This document shows positions 17,771 through 26,134 of a DNA stretch of 64,000 nt, in pieces. Numbering within the stretch: the first letter of the stretch is position 1; each line of letters starts with the position of its first letter. The translations under genes and the position numbers were made by a program. The stretch comes from Paenibacillus sp. PK3_47 (GTDB taxonomy: Bacteria > Bacillota > Bacilli > Paenibacillales > Paenibacillaceae). A model generated the notes under the pieces. That model searched no databases and was not told the DNA's origin. It saw only the letters and a program-made list of their open reading frames with translations. Location of the stretch: the NCBI RefSeq assembly GCF_023520895.1, contig NZ_CP026029.1:3038001-3102000 (forward strand), in the 5' to 3' direction.

Positions 17771-18646
17771 ATGAGAAAAGTAACAGTAGCCGCGACACAA
17801 ATGAGCTGCTCCGGCGACATTGATGAGAATATCCGCAAGGCTGAAGTCCTGGTCAGAGAAGCGGCGGCCCAGGGCGCACAAATTATTTTGCTGCAGGAGC
17901 TGTTTGAGACTCCGTATTTCTGCCAAAAAGAGAAATCCGATTATTATGCTTACGCGACCGAGCTTGAGCAGAACAAAGCGGTGAACCACTTTAAGGCCAT
18001 TGCCAAGGAACTGGAAGTAGTGCTGCCGATCAGCTTTTATGAGAAAAAGAACTACGCCCGCTATAACTCGCTTGCAGTGATCGATGCAGACGGTACAGTT
18101 CTGGGCAAATACCGCAAGAGCCATATTCCGGACGGTCCGGGCTATGAAGAGAAATTCTATTTCAATCCGGGGGATACCGGATTTAAGGTATGGAATACCC
18201 GCTATGCCAAAATCGGCGTCGGCGTATGCTGGGATCAATGGTACCCTGAAGCCGCGCGGGTCATGAGCCTTATGGGTGCAGAAATTCTGTTCTACCCGAC
18301 CGCGATCGGCTCCGAGCCGCAGGACGGCTCCATTGATTCCAAGGATCACTGGCAGACCTGCATGCTGGGCCATGCGGCGGCGAACCTGATTCCTGTCGTT
18401 GCCTCTAACCGGATCGGCGAAGAAAGCGACGAAGAGTCCAGCATCAACTTCTACGGCTCCTCATTTATTGCCGGACCGCAGGGCAACAAGATTGTGGAAG
18501 CCGGACGGGATGAGCAGGCGGTACTGGTCAGCGAATTTGATCTGGACGCGCTTGAGGTGGGGCGGATCGAGTGGGGAATTTTCCGCGACCGCCGGCCGGA
18601 GCTGTACAGAATGATCGCTTCGTATGACGGAGATCTGACTTTTTAA
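17771..18646 (+). CDS. aguB: N-carbamoylputrescine amidase
   Basis: A 291-residue nitrilase-superfamily amidase that hydrolyses N-carbamoylputrescine to putrescine, CO2 and ammonia. The Glu-Lys-Cys triad is visible: E in LLQELFETPYF, K in GKYRKSHIPDGPGY and C in GVGVCWDQWYPE. The last motif and the DHWQ block are typical of AguB rather than of other nitrilases. Start ATG follows AGGAGGACAACC. It ends the aguAB unit at a strong terminator. Confidence 0.95.
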   Translation: MRKVTVAATQMSCSGDIDENIRKAEVLVREAAAQGAQIILLQELFETPYFCQKEKSDYYAYATELEQNKAVNHFKAIAKELEVVLPISFYEKKNYARYNSLAVIDADGTVLGKYRKSHIPDGPGYEEKFYFNPGDTGFKVWNTRYAKIGVGVCWDQWYPEAARVMSLMGAEILFYPTAIGSEPQDGSIDSKDHWQTCMLGHAAANLIPVVASNRIGEESDEESSINFYGSSFIAGPQGNKIVEAGRDEQAVLVSEFDLDALEVGRIEWGIFRDRRPELYRMIASYDGDLTF

Positions 18647-18674
18647 TGAATAAGAATTAGTATATGGTACAGCC

Positions 18675-18720
18675 AAAAGGCACTGTCAGAGATCATGATC
18701 TCCTGGCGGTGCCTTTTTTT
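18675..18720 (+). terminator. Terminator after aguAB
   Basis: AAAAGGCAC (18675-18683) pairs with GTGCCTTTT (18709-18717), and the T-run continues to 18720. An inner GAGATCATGATCTC palindrome sits in the loop. Confidence 0.85.
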
Positions 18721-18787
18721 GTGTGCAGCAAATGTTACAATACATTGATAATATGTAATATAACATGACATCAATAGGAAAAGTTAA

Positions 18788-18816
18788 TTGTCACTACTGC
18801 TTTATTCTGTTAAAAT
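18788..18816 (+). promoter_or_regulatory. Promoter of the amino acid ABC operon
   Basis: TTGTCA (18788-18793), 17 bases, TAAAAT (18811-18816). It lies 40 bases before the first ABC gene. Confidence 0.75.
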
Positions 18817-18855
18817 CTCTTTAAGTTATTTACAAATAAGTAGGGGGACTGGAGA

Positions 18856-19671
18856 ATGGGATGGAATAAAAAGTGGGCTATGTCAGCTTTTGTGGCAGTT
18901 TTGACTCTGACGTTGGTGGGGTGCGGGGCAAATAATAATGCCGGAAGCGGAAGTGCCGGGGGAGAAACGATCAAATTTGCCAGCGATGCAAGCTATGCTC
19001 CGATGGAGTACATGGATACGGACAAAATCATGGGCTTTGACATTGATTTCATCAATGCCGTTATGGAAGAAGCGGGCATGGAGCATACGGTTACGAATAC
19101 AGGCTGGGATACGATGCTGACAAGCGTACAGCAGGGCACGGACTATCAGGCTGGCATTTCCTCGGTATCCATCACAGAAGAGCGCAAGGAAACCTACGAC
19201 TACTCAATCCCTTATTTTGAATCGACCAATATGATTATGGTGAAGGAAGGCAGCGACATTACAAGTGCGCTTGATCTGAAGGATAAGGTTGTTGCTGTAC
19301 AAGGCGCTACGACTGCCGATGATCTGATGAGCGGGATTATGGGAATCGACAATACCAATCTGAGACGCTTTGACAGCAACGCGATGGCGCTAATGGAATT
19401 GAATGCCGGGGGTGCGGATGCGGTCGTTGCCGACATTGCTATCGTGAATGAATATATCAAGAACAACCCGAATGAGAAGCTGACAGGGATTATAGACAAG
19501 GAGAACTTCGGCTCTGAATACTACGGCATCCTCTACCCTAAGGGCAGTGAGCTCAAGGCCAAGCTGGATCCGGCGATCAAAACCATTATCGAGAATGGAA
19601 AATACACGGAAATCTACAAAAAGTGGTTCGGCGAGGAGCCGGATACAGCGGTACTTTTGAGTGCGGAGTAA
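18856..19671 (+). CDS. Amino acid ABC transporter, binding lipoprotein
   Basis: A 271-residue solute-binding lipoprotein of the SBP_bac_3 type. The signal peptide ends in the lipobox LVGC with the acylated Cys near residue 23, so it is anchored outside the membrane. FASDASYAPMEYMD and MGFDIDFINAVMEEAG are the usual ligand-pocket start; ISSVSITEERKETYDYSIPYF is the family middle motif. Such proteins bind polar or basic amino acids, cystine or glutamine; the specificity cannot be read. It heads a three-gene operon just after aguAB, so arginine is one reasonable candidate. Confidence 0.92.
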   Translation: MGWNKKWAMSAFVAVLTLTLVGCGANNNAGSGSAGGETIKFASDASYAPMEYMDTDKIMGFDIDFINAVMEEAGMEHTVTNTGWDTMLTSVQQGTDYQAGISSVSITEERKETYDYSIPYFESTNMIMVKEGSDITSALDLKDKVVAVQGATTADDLMSGIMGIDNTNLRRFDSNAMALMELNAGGADAVVADIAIVNEYIKNNPNEKLTGIIDKENFGSEYYGILYPKGSELKAKLDPAIKTIIENGKYTEIYKKWFGEEPDTAVLLSAE

Positions 19672-19756
19672 GCAGGTTTAGGGACAATCGGGCATGCGTA
19701 ATGATTGCTATTGCGCATGCTTCTTTTTTGGATACAGAAAAGAAGGGAAGAATTCT

Positions 19757-20404
19757 ATGGATTTCAGATTCGACATCATTGCTCATTATTTGCCGGTCTT
19801 TCTGAGAGGGACACTGTTTACAATCGGGGTATCCATCGTCTCCATTCTGATCGGATCTGTTCTGGGCCTGGGGATCGGGTTCGGTAAAATGGCGCCGAAG
19901 GCCATCTTCCGCTGGCCGTTCCACACCTACATCAACTTTTTCCGGGGAACGCCGCTCTATGTGCAGATTCTGATCGTCCATTTCGGGGTGATTCCGGCGT
20001 TTTACGGAACGACTAATGTTCTGCTGACCTCGTTTGTGGCCCTATCCTTGAACTCGGCGGCTTATTCCGCAGAAATATTCCGCGCCGGTATCCAGTCCAT
20101 CGACCCCGGTCAGCGGGAGGCGGCTTTATCGCTCGGGATGACCAAATGGCAGGCTATGCGCTTTATTATTTTGCCGCAGGCCATCAAACGGATGGTTCCG
20201 GCATTCGGTAATGAATTTATCGTCCTCGTCAAAGACTCCTCCCTGCTGGCGCTGGTGGCCGCACCTGAAATTATGTTCTGGAGCAACACAATGAAAGGCC
20301 AGTACTTACGGATATGGGAGCCCTATCTGACTGCGGCACTTATCTATTTCATTCTTACCTACTCACTCAGCAAGCTGCTCAATTATATTGAACGGAAGGT
20401 GTAG
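19757..20404 (+). CDS. Amino acid ABC transporter permease
   Basis: A 215-residue inner-membrane permease of the His/Glu/Gln family. About five membrane helices are seen. The EAA loop that touches the ATPase reads [26 protein letters not shown]. The ATG at 19757 follows GAAGGGAAG; the open frame further upstream is not translated in my view. It is the second gene of the operon, with the ATPase gene five bases downstream. Confidence 0.93.
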   Translation: MDFRFDIIAHYLPVFLRGTLFTIGVSIVSILIGSVLGLGIGFGKMAPKAIFRWPFHTYINFFRGTPLYVQILIVHFGVIPAFYGTTNVLLTSFVALSLNSAAYSAEIFRAGIQSIDPGQREAALSLGMTKWQAMRFIILPQAIKRMVPAFGNEFIVLVKDSSLLALVAAPEIMFWSNTMKGQYLRIWEPYLTAALIYFILTYSLSKLLNYIERKV

Positions 20405-20409
20405 CCGCT

Positions 20410-21141
20410 ATGGAGCCTATGATCTCGGTACAGCATGTACATAAATCCTTCGGAGCCCATAAGGTGCTTACAGACATCAATGTCGATATTCACAGCCGGG
20501 AGGTTGTGGTGGTGATCGGTCCGTCGGGCTCGGGCAAATCGACCTTTCTGCGCTGCCTTAATTTGCTGGAGCAGCCGCAGGAGGGGGATATTCTCATTGA
20601 AGGCATTTCCCTGATGTCCAAGAGCACAAGGATTAACGATATCCGCAAAGAGGTTGGCATGGTGTTTCAGCAGTTCAATCTGTTTCCGCACAAAAAGGTC
20701 ATTGAGAATATTATGCTTGCCCCCATGCAGGTCCGGAAATGGCCTGCTGGGCAGGCACGGGAAAAGGCGCTCGGGCTGCTGCAAAAGGTTGGTTTAAGCG
20801 AAAAAGCGGAAATGTATCCGGCGTCTCTCTCAGGCGGCCAGGCCCAGCGTGTTGCGATTGCGCGTGCGCTGGCGATGGAGCCGAAGATCATGCTTTTTGA
20901 CGAGCCGACCTCTGCACTTGATCCGGAGATGGTTGGCGAAGTGCTGGGCGTTATGAAGGACCTGGCGCGTGAGGGGATGACGATGGTTGTAGTCACACAT
21001 GAGATGGGGTTTGCCCGTGAAGTGGGAGACCGTGTCCTGTTCATGGAGCAGGGGGCTATAGTGGAGGAGGGTACTCCCGGGCAGCTGTTCGTCAATCCTT
21101 CGCATGAACGGACTCAGGAATTTCTGTCCAAGGTTTTGTGA
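20410..21141 (+). CDS. Amino acid ABC transporter ATP-binding protein
   Basis: A 243-residue ATPase of the GlnQ/ArtM group. Walker [11 protein letters not shown]-loop [10 protein letters not shown], signature [15 protein letters not shown], Walker [15 protein letters not shown] and H-loop [10 protein letters not shown] are all intact. It energises uptake through the permease just upstream. No terminator is obvious in the 150 bases before terB, but the functions change there. Confidence 0.94.
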   Translation: MEPMISVQHVHKSFGAHKVLTDINVDIHSREVVVVIGPSGSGKSTFLRCLNLLEQPQEGDILIEGISLMSKSTRINDIRKEVGMVFQQFNLFPHKKVIENIMLAPMQVRKWPAGQAREKALGLLQKVGLSEKAEMYPASLSGGQAQRVAIARALAMEPKIMLFDEPTSALDPEMVGEVLGVMKDLAREGMTMVVVTHEMGFAREVGDRVLFMEQGAIVEEGTPGQLFVNPSHERTQEFLSKVL

Positions 21142-21293
21142 AAATCTGCCAAACTAGAATATTGTATTTCTATGCGTTATATTAAAAGAGCAGGTCTATG
21201 TATCGACAAATTCACAGTTAATCTGCTGAATTAAGAGAGGAGGCTCTGTAATACCTTATTTATCATCATTTGAAATGATAGAAGGAGAATACG

Positions 21294-21740
21294 ATGAGCA
21301 CATTTAAAAATTGGCTGAACACTACTAAAAGCGGATTGACCGAACAAGTTAAGAAGTTTAAGAATAAAGATTTTATGAATGCGGTGGTTGCGGGCTGTGC
21401 CCTGGTTGCTGCAGCAGACGGCAAAATTGATGATACAGAGAAGAACAAAATGGCAGGATATATGAACCTCAGCAATGAGCTTAAGGTATTCGACATGAGA
21501 GAGGTCATTGCCCAATTCAATTTCTATGTCAGCAATTTCGAGTTTTCCCCGGAGATCGGCAAGCAGGAAGCGCTTAAGGCCATCGGCAAATTCACCGGCA
21601 AGCCTGAAGTGGGACGTGTAATTGTAGGCGTCTGCTCTGCGATCGGTGCGGCTGACGGAGATTTCGACGAGCATGAGAAGGCTGTTGTACGGAATATCTG
21701 CGGTGTGCTGGGCCTGAGCCCAAGCGAGTTCAGCCTCTAA
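21294..21740 (+). CDS. terB: TerB-family tellurite resistance protein
   Basis: A 148-residue soluble protein of the TerB fold. Two acidic metal-type loops stand out, AAADGKIDDTEKNKM and GAADGDFDEHEKAVV, the paired Asp/Glu motifs of the family. TerB proteins work with TerC and TerD at the membrane in stress responses to tellurite, phage or DNA damage. The ATG follows AGAAGGAG. Just upstream is a 7-bp inverted repeat (ATCATTT, G, AAATGAT) at about 21268-21282. It is the first gene of the Ter locus, separated by 128 bases from terD, where a second promoter lies. Confidence 0.9.
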   Translation: MSTFKNWLNTTKSGLTEQVKKFKNKDFMNAVVAGCALVAAADGKIDDTEKNKMAGYMNLSNELKVFDMREVIAQFNFYVSNFEFSPEIGKQEALKAIGKFTGKPEVGRVIVGVCSAIGAADGDFDEHEKAVVRNICGVLGLSPSEFSL

Positions 21741-21772
21741 TATTCCAATTATCGTTCACTGCGTTAATCAGT

Positions 21773-21798
21773 TGAAACGAATTCGCTTCTCTGCCGTA
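21773..21798 (+). promoter_or_regulatory. ECF sigma (SigW/SigM-type) promoter before terD
   Basis: TGAAAC (21773-21778), exactly 16 bases, CGTA (21795-21798). This is the consensus for extracytoplasmic-function sigma factors of the Bacillus SigW/SigM/SigX group. The related B. subtilis yceCDEFGH operon is controlled by such factors, which supports the call. Confidence 0.85.
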
Positions 21799-21868
21799 TG
21801 AGTGATATGACATCCTGGATGTCAGTTTTTCAGGCTGTGATTCTTTTTGGAAACGGAGGTACGTAAAG

Positions 21869-22465
21869 TTGGCTGGAATTAATCTGGTAAAAGGACAGAA
21901 GATCGATTTAACAAAAGGAAACGCCGGACTTTCTAACGTCATTGTAGGTTTGGGCTGGGATCCTGCTGAGCCTGCCCGCGGATTCTTCGGGATGAAGAAA
22001 CAGGCGAATGTGGACTGTGACGCTTCGGCGCTTCTGCTCAGTGAGAACGGCAAGCTGATCAACAAGACGAACCTGGTGTGCTTCCACAACAAACAGAACC
22101 CCAACAATTCCGTTGTTCACTCCGGTGACAACCTGACTGGTGACGGGGATGGCGATGACGAGCAGATCAAAGTCAATCTGAAGGAAATTCCTGCCGATGT
22201 GCATAAGGTTCTTGTCGTAGTGAATATCTATGATGCCGTGAACCGCAAACAGGATTTCGGAATGATCAAATCTGCGTACATCCGCATCATCAATGCAGCC
22301 GGCAACAGCGAGCTGGTCCGCTTTAACCTTACGGACAATTACACAGGTTTCACTGCGCTAATCTGCGGCGAGCTCTACCGCCATGGAGGAGAATGGAAGT
22401 TTGCCGCCGTCGGCGAAGGCTCCCATGCGGCACATATCAATCAACTGGCTGAACGATACATCTGA
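21869..22465 (+). CDS. terD: TerD-family stress protein 1
   Basis: A 198-residue TerD domain protein starting [13 protein letters not shown]. TerD domains are beta sandwiches that bind calcium; the acidic loop [13 protein letters not shown] is intact. GELYRHGGEWKFAAVGEG near the end is the family C-terminal motif. This copy has an insertion (ARGFFGMKKQAN) before the DCDAS strand and ends without the usual GLxAL segment, so it is the most divergent of the three. TTG start at 21869 follows GGAGGT. It is the first gene after the ECF promoter. Confidence 0.92.
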   Translation: MAGINLVKGQKIDLTKGNAGLSNVIVGLGWDPAEPARGFFGMKKQANVDCDASALLLSENGKLINKTNLVCFHNKQNPNNSVVHSGDNLTGDGDGDDEQIKVNLKEIPADVHKVLVVVNIYDAVNRKQDFGMIKSAYIRIINAAGNSELVRFNLTDNYTGFTALICGELYRHGGEWKFAAVGEGSHAAHINQLAERYI

Positions 22466-22502
22466 TACTAATAAATCAAATTGAAGAAAGAAGGGCTATT
22501 AC

Positions 22503-23078
22503 ATGGCAATTAACTTATCCAAAGGGCAAAAAATCGATTTGACGAAAAGCAATCCGGGTCTGTCCAAGATTAAGGTCGGCCTCGGCTGGGATACCAACAA
22601 ATACGACGGCGGCAAGGATTTTGACCTCGACGTTTCCGTATTCCTGACCAATGCAAACGGTAAAGTGGATAAAGAGAGCAACTTCATTTTCTTCAACAAC
22701 AAGCAGAACGAAAACGGCTCCGTAGTGCACGCCGGTGACAACCGTACAGGTGAAGGCGACGGGGATGATGAAGTTATTGATGTGGATCTGAAGAGCATTC
22801 CTGCTGATGTAGACAAGGTTGCTTTCACGATCACGATCTATGATGCAGAATCCAGAAGCCAGAACTTCGGACAAGTATCCCGCTCTTATGTGCGTATCGT
22901 AAACGAAGTCAACAATGAAGAATTGATCCGTTTTGACCTCGGTGAAGATTTCTCTGTGGAGACTGGCGTAGTGGTTGGCGAACTGTACCGTCACGGTGCG
23001 GAGTGGAAGTTCAACGCCATCGGTGCCGGTTACAAAGACGGTCTGGCCGGTCTGACACGCGATTACGGTCTGCAATAA
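22503..23078 (+). CDS. terD: TerD-family stress protein 2
   Basis: A 191-residue canonical TerD protein: [38 protein letters not shown], the calcium loop [13 protein letters not shown], and [19 protein letters not shown]. It is a close paralogue of the next gene, 37 bases after the previous stop. Membrane-facing TerC and the TerD set are thought to form a calcium-dependent complex. Confidence 0.95.
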   Translation: MAINLSKGQKIDLTKSNPGLSKIKVGLGWDTNKYDGGKDFDLDVSVFLTNANGKVDKESNFIFFNNKQNENGSVVHAGDNRTGEGDGDDEVIDVDLKSIPADVDKVAFTITIYDAESRSQNFGQVSRSYVRIVNEVNNEELIRFDLGEDFSVETGVVVGELYRHGAEWKFNAIGAGYKDGLAGLTRDYGLQ

Positions 23079-23116
23079 ACGTTTTACCAAAACATTAATG
23101 AAAGCAGGTACTGCCA

Positions 23117-23698
23117 GTGACAATCAGTCTTTCCAAAGGACAGCGGATCGATCTCACCAAGACGAATCCCGGTCTGACGAAGGTAGTGGTGGGTCTCGGC
23201 TGGGACACGAATAAATACAGCGGCGGCAAAGAGTTTGACCTGGATGCATCGGCATTTCTGCTGCATGAGGACGGCAAAGCCAAAGGCGAAGATGATTTCG
23301 TATTCTACAATAATCCTGCAGGCGGCTCAGCCTCTGTAACCTACACGGGCGATAACCGTACAGGTGAAGGCGACGGGGATGATGAACAGATCCTTGTCGA
23401 TTTCAGCAAAGTTCCAGCGCATATCCAGCGTATCGGAATCACAGTAACCATTCATGATTACGAAGCGCGCGGACAGAACTTTGGACAAGTCTCCAATGCG
23501 TTTGTACGTGTCGTAGATGCTTCCGGCGACCGCGAAGTACTGCGCTACGATCTCGGGGAGGATTTCTCCACAGAGACGGCGGTAGTCTTCTGCGAATTTT
23601 ACCGTCATGGAGCGGACTGGAAATTCCAGGCGGTCGGGAGCGGCTTCGGCGGCGGCCTGAGTGCTTTGTGCAAAAACTACGGACTGGATGCGCAGTAA
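23117..23698 (+). CDS. terD: TerD-family stress protein 3
   Basis: A 193-residue TerD protein with the full pattern: [53 protein letters not shown] and [19 protein letters not shown]. The calcium ligands are intact. It starts at a GTG at 23117. It is very like the preceding copy and probably arose by tandem duplication. A terminator-like hairpin follows at 23717-23745. Confidence 0.95.
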   Translation: MTISLSKGQRIDLTKTNPGLTKVVVGLGWDTNKYSGGKEFDLDASAFLLHEDGKAKGEDDFVFYNNPAGGSASVTYTGDNRTGEGDGDDEQILVDFSKVPAHIQRIGITVTIHDYEARGQNFGQVSNAFVRVVDASGDREVLRYDLGEDFSTETAVVFCEFYRHGADWKFQAVGSGFGGGLSALCKNYGLDAQ

Positions 23699-23716
23699 CG
23701 ATTCAGTTGACTTGCA

Positions 23717-23745
23717 GGCGGGATCTTCAACGATCCTGCCTTTTT
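23717..23745 (+). terminator. Terminator-like hairpin inside the Ter locus
   Basis: GGCGGGATC (23717-23725) pairs with GATCCTGCC (23732-23740) over 9 bp with one G-T pair, then TTTTT. It can reduce read-through from the terD trio into the later genes. Confidence 0.75.
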
Positions 23746-23839
23746 ATAACTCTAACAGAAGCGGGTGCCGTCCTTTACAAGGATGACGCAGCCGTTTCTT
23801 CTTGGCTCTTATCCCTTGATAAGCAAAGGTGGCGTAAGA

Positions 23840-25153
23840 ATGAATGAAGTCGTGAAAGGCCAGAAAGTGGACCTGACCAAAGGGAACCCGGGACTTGCGT
23901 CCCTTGTGGTAGAGATCGGGTGGCAGGCCCCGCCCTCCATAGAGATTGATGCCTCTGCGTTTCTGCTGGGAGCACAGGGCAAAGTGAGCAGGGACGAAGA
24001 CTTGATCTTTTATAATAATCCGTCTACACCGTACATCAGGTATAAGGATATACCGGGCGCGCCATCAGGCGGCCTGAAGCATTTTGAAATCGGGCTGGAC
24101 AGAATTCCTCCGGAAACTATGAAAATTGCTTTTGCCATGACTATTTATGATGGTGAGAACCGCAATCAAATGTTCGGACAGGTAAGCGCAGCCCAGTGCC
24201 GGATTATGAATCAGGCTACAGGTGCAGAACTGCTCCGTATTAATCTTGGAAATCATTTCTCTGCGGAAACAGCTGTTGTAGTAGGAGAATTATATAGATA
24301 CAGCGGTGAATGGAAATTCAGCGCGATTGCAGCCGGTTATAACGGCGGTTTGAAGGCCTTATGCGGCAGCTACGGGATTGAAGTTGAGGAGGAGCCGGCG
24401 TCTGCCCCGCCCAAGCCTGAGCCTCCAAGGCCGGCTCCGGTACCGCCTGAGCCCGTGAGGCCGCCTGAGCCTGAAGTGCGGAGTGCTCCACCGGCTCCGG
24501 AGGTTCCGCAAGTCCCAAGCGCTGAAGAGACTACTTCCGCTGCGCCTGCGAATCTCAATCTCAGAAAGATTGAGCTCAAGAAAAAAGGGGATTCCATCAA
24601 CCTGAAGAAATCCTCGTCAGGTCTGGGGGAAGTGCTGATCAACCTGAACTGGAACCAGAAGCAGGGCGGAGGACTATTCAGCCGTAAAGGCGGCGTGGAT
24701 CTGGATCTGGCCTGCCTGTACGAGCTGAAGAACGGCAGTAAAGGGGTTGTCCAAGCGCTGGGGAATGCGTTCGGCAGCCTTCAGCAGCCGCCTTACGTCA
24801 TGCTGGACGGAGATGACCGGACCGGCTCCGTAACATCTGGCGAGAATTTGCGTATAAACGGCAGTAAGCTTGCAGAAATAGAACGAATTTTAATCTTTTC
24901 TTTTATCTATAAAGGGGTTACCAACTGGTCCGAAGCGGATGGGGTTGTCACCATTACGCAAAGCGGGGGTCCGGATATCATCGTAAATATGGATGAGCAT
25001 AACAACCGCAAAGGCATGTGCGCCATTGCACTGATCCGGAATGTAGGCAACGAGACATTCAGCATTGAACGTCTTGTCCAATACTTCAGCGGCCATCAGG
25101 AAATGGATCAGGCTTATGGATGGGGGCTTCGCTGGGTAGCCGGCAGCAAATAA
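23840..25153 (+). CDS. TerD/TerA fusion protein with proline-rich linker
   Basis: A 437-residue protein with two TerD-superfamily domains. The first (about 1-185) begins VKGQKVDLTKGNPGL but has lost the acidic calcium loop; that place reads PGAPSGGLKHFEIGLD. A Pro/Glu/Ala linker follows (about 186-245). The second domain (about 250-437) is TerA-like: INLKKSSSGLGEVLINLNW, GGVDLDLACLYEL, LDGDDRTGSVTSGENL and YGWGLRWVAG at the end. It probably acts as a bridge between Ter components. ATG 23840 is taken; the frame stays open upstream to 23765 without a ribosome site. Confidence 0.88.
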   Translation: MNEVVKGQKVDLTKGNPGLASLVVEIGWQAPPSIEIDASAFLLGAQGKVSRDEDLIFYNNPSTPYIRYKDIPGAPSGGLKHFEIGLDRIPPETMKIAFAMTIYDGENRNQMFGQVSAAQCRIMNQATGAELLRINLGNHFSAETAVVVGELYRYSGEWKFSAIAAGYNGGLKALCGSYGIEVEEEPASAPPKPEPPRPAPVPPEPVRPPEPEVRSAPPAPEVPQVPSAEETTSAAPANLNLRKIELKKKGDSINLKKSSSGLGEVLINLNWNQKQGGGLFSRKGGVDLDLACLYELKNGSKGVVQALGNAFGSLQQPPYVMLDGDDRTGSVTSGENLRINGSKLAEIERILIFSFIYKGVTNWSEADGVVTITQSGGPDIIVNMDEHNNRKGMCAIALIRNVGNETFSIERLVQYFSGHQEMDQAYGWGLRWVAGSK

Positions 25154-25181
25154 TTGATTTTTTCCGGAGGCGCATTTTGAG

Positions 25182-25931
25182 ATGGGTTGGTTTAGTGATT
25201 TTTTCAGAAGCATCAGTGAGAACTACGGGCATTTCTTCTCATGGAGCGATATTGTAGGCACGCTCTCTGATCCGGTGAGCTGGGGGATTATCGGCAGTCT
25301 GATTTTACTGGAGGGTCTCCTGTCTGCGGATAATGCGCTTGTGCTGGCGGTGATGGTAAGGCATCTGCCGAAAGAGCAGCAGAAGAAGGCTTTGTTTTAC
25401 GGCATTCTTGGGGCGTATATCTTCCGGTTCCTGGCGATCGGGCTGGGAACGTTCTTGATTAAATTTACGCTGGTTAAGGTGCTTGGGGCTCTTTATCTCT
25501 TCTATATCGCTTATAAAGGATTATTCAAGGGTCATCCAGAAGAAGAAGGAGAGGAAAAGACAAATAAAGGCACCTCGTTCTGGAAGACGGTACTCCTGGT
25601 TGAGTTAATGGATATTGCCTTCAGCATCGACAGCGTGGTGGCTGCATTCGGCCTGAGTGACCAGGTGTGGGTCCTGTTCCTGGGCGGGATCCTCGGCGTG
25701 TTGATGATGCGCGGTGTGGCCCAGGTCTTCCTGAAGCTGATCGCCAAATTTCCGGAGCTGGAGCAGACCGCATTTATACTGATTGCGCTTATTGCCGGCA
25801 AGATGTTTGCGGGTGCCTTCGGTTATGAAATGCCGCATGTGGTGTTCTTCACGATTCTTATCGCAGTCTTTGTAGGAACCATTCTTTACAGCTCCGGCAA
25901 GAAGAAGAAGGAATTAAACGGGAAAGCGTAA
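25182..25931 (+). CDS. TerC-family integral membrane protein
   Basis: A 249-residue membrane protein of the TerC/YkoY/YceF group with seven or so helices. Family features are the acidic helix motifs SLILLEGLLSADNALVLAVMVRHLP and LLVELMDIAFSIDSVVAAFGLSD, where Asp and Glu lie within the membrane. TerC relatives export manganese and help load exported metal enzymes. It follows the TerD/TerA fusion by 28 bases and is the likely membrane anchor of the set. No yybP-ykoY manganese riboswitch is seen before it. Confidence 0.93.
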   Translation: MGWFSDFFRSISENYGHFFSWSDIVGTLSDPVSWGIIGSLILLEGLLSADNALVLAVMVRHLPKEQQKKALFYGILGAYIFRFLAIGLGTFLIKFTLVKVLGALYLFYIAYKGLFKGHPEEEGEEKTNKGTSFWKTVLLVELMDIAFSIDSVVAAFGLSDQVWVLFLGGILGVLMMRGVAQVFLKLIAKFPELEQTAFILIALIAGKMFAGAFGYEMPHVVFFTILIAVFVGTILYSSGKKKKELNGKA

Positions 25932-25988
25932 CGCTCCTATCTTTTATAGGGGGATAAGCCCTTTTCCGGATAAACGTATATTTACAGC

Positions 25989-26078
25989 ATGGCCTTTTCT
26001 AGTATTTGAGAACGCCGGAAGCCGTCTCCAAGGGGGCGGCAAAGCCGGTTATACCGCTCTCTGTGCGGAAAAGGCCAT
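25989..26078 (+). repeat. Long-range 11-bp inverted repeat in the TerC-lyase gap
   Basis: ATGGCCTTTTC (25989-25999) is the exact complement of GAAAAGGCCAT (26068-26078). The GC-rich 68 bases between them can fold further. T-rich sequence follows. It may attenuate transcription into the biosynthetic genes. Confidence 0.6.
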
Positions 26079-26134
26079 TTGTTTTGCGGGATTTGTTTTG
26101 CTGGCGTGTTGCAGAACTATTAGGGGGAAGGTCT

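Noticed and set aside
21203-21210. Near Spo0A box (ATCGACAA, 7 of 8) before terB
   Set aside because: It is not exact, and one mismatch in an 8-mer is expected many times in 64 kb.
25154-25181. Manganese riboswitch before terC
   Set aside because: The gap is only 28 bases and the yybP-ykoY core is absent.
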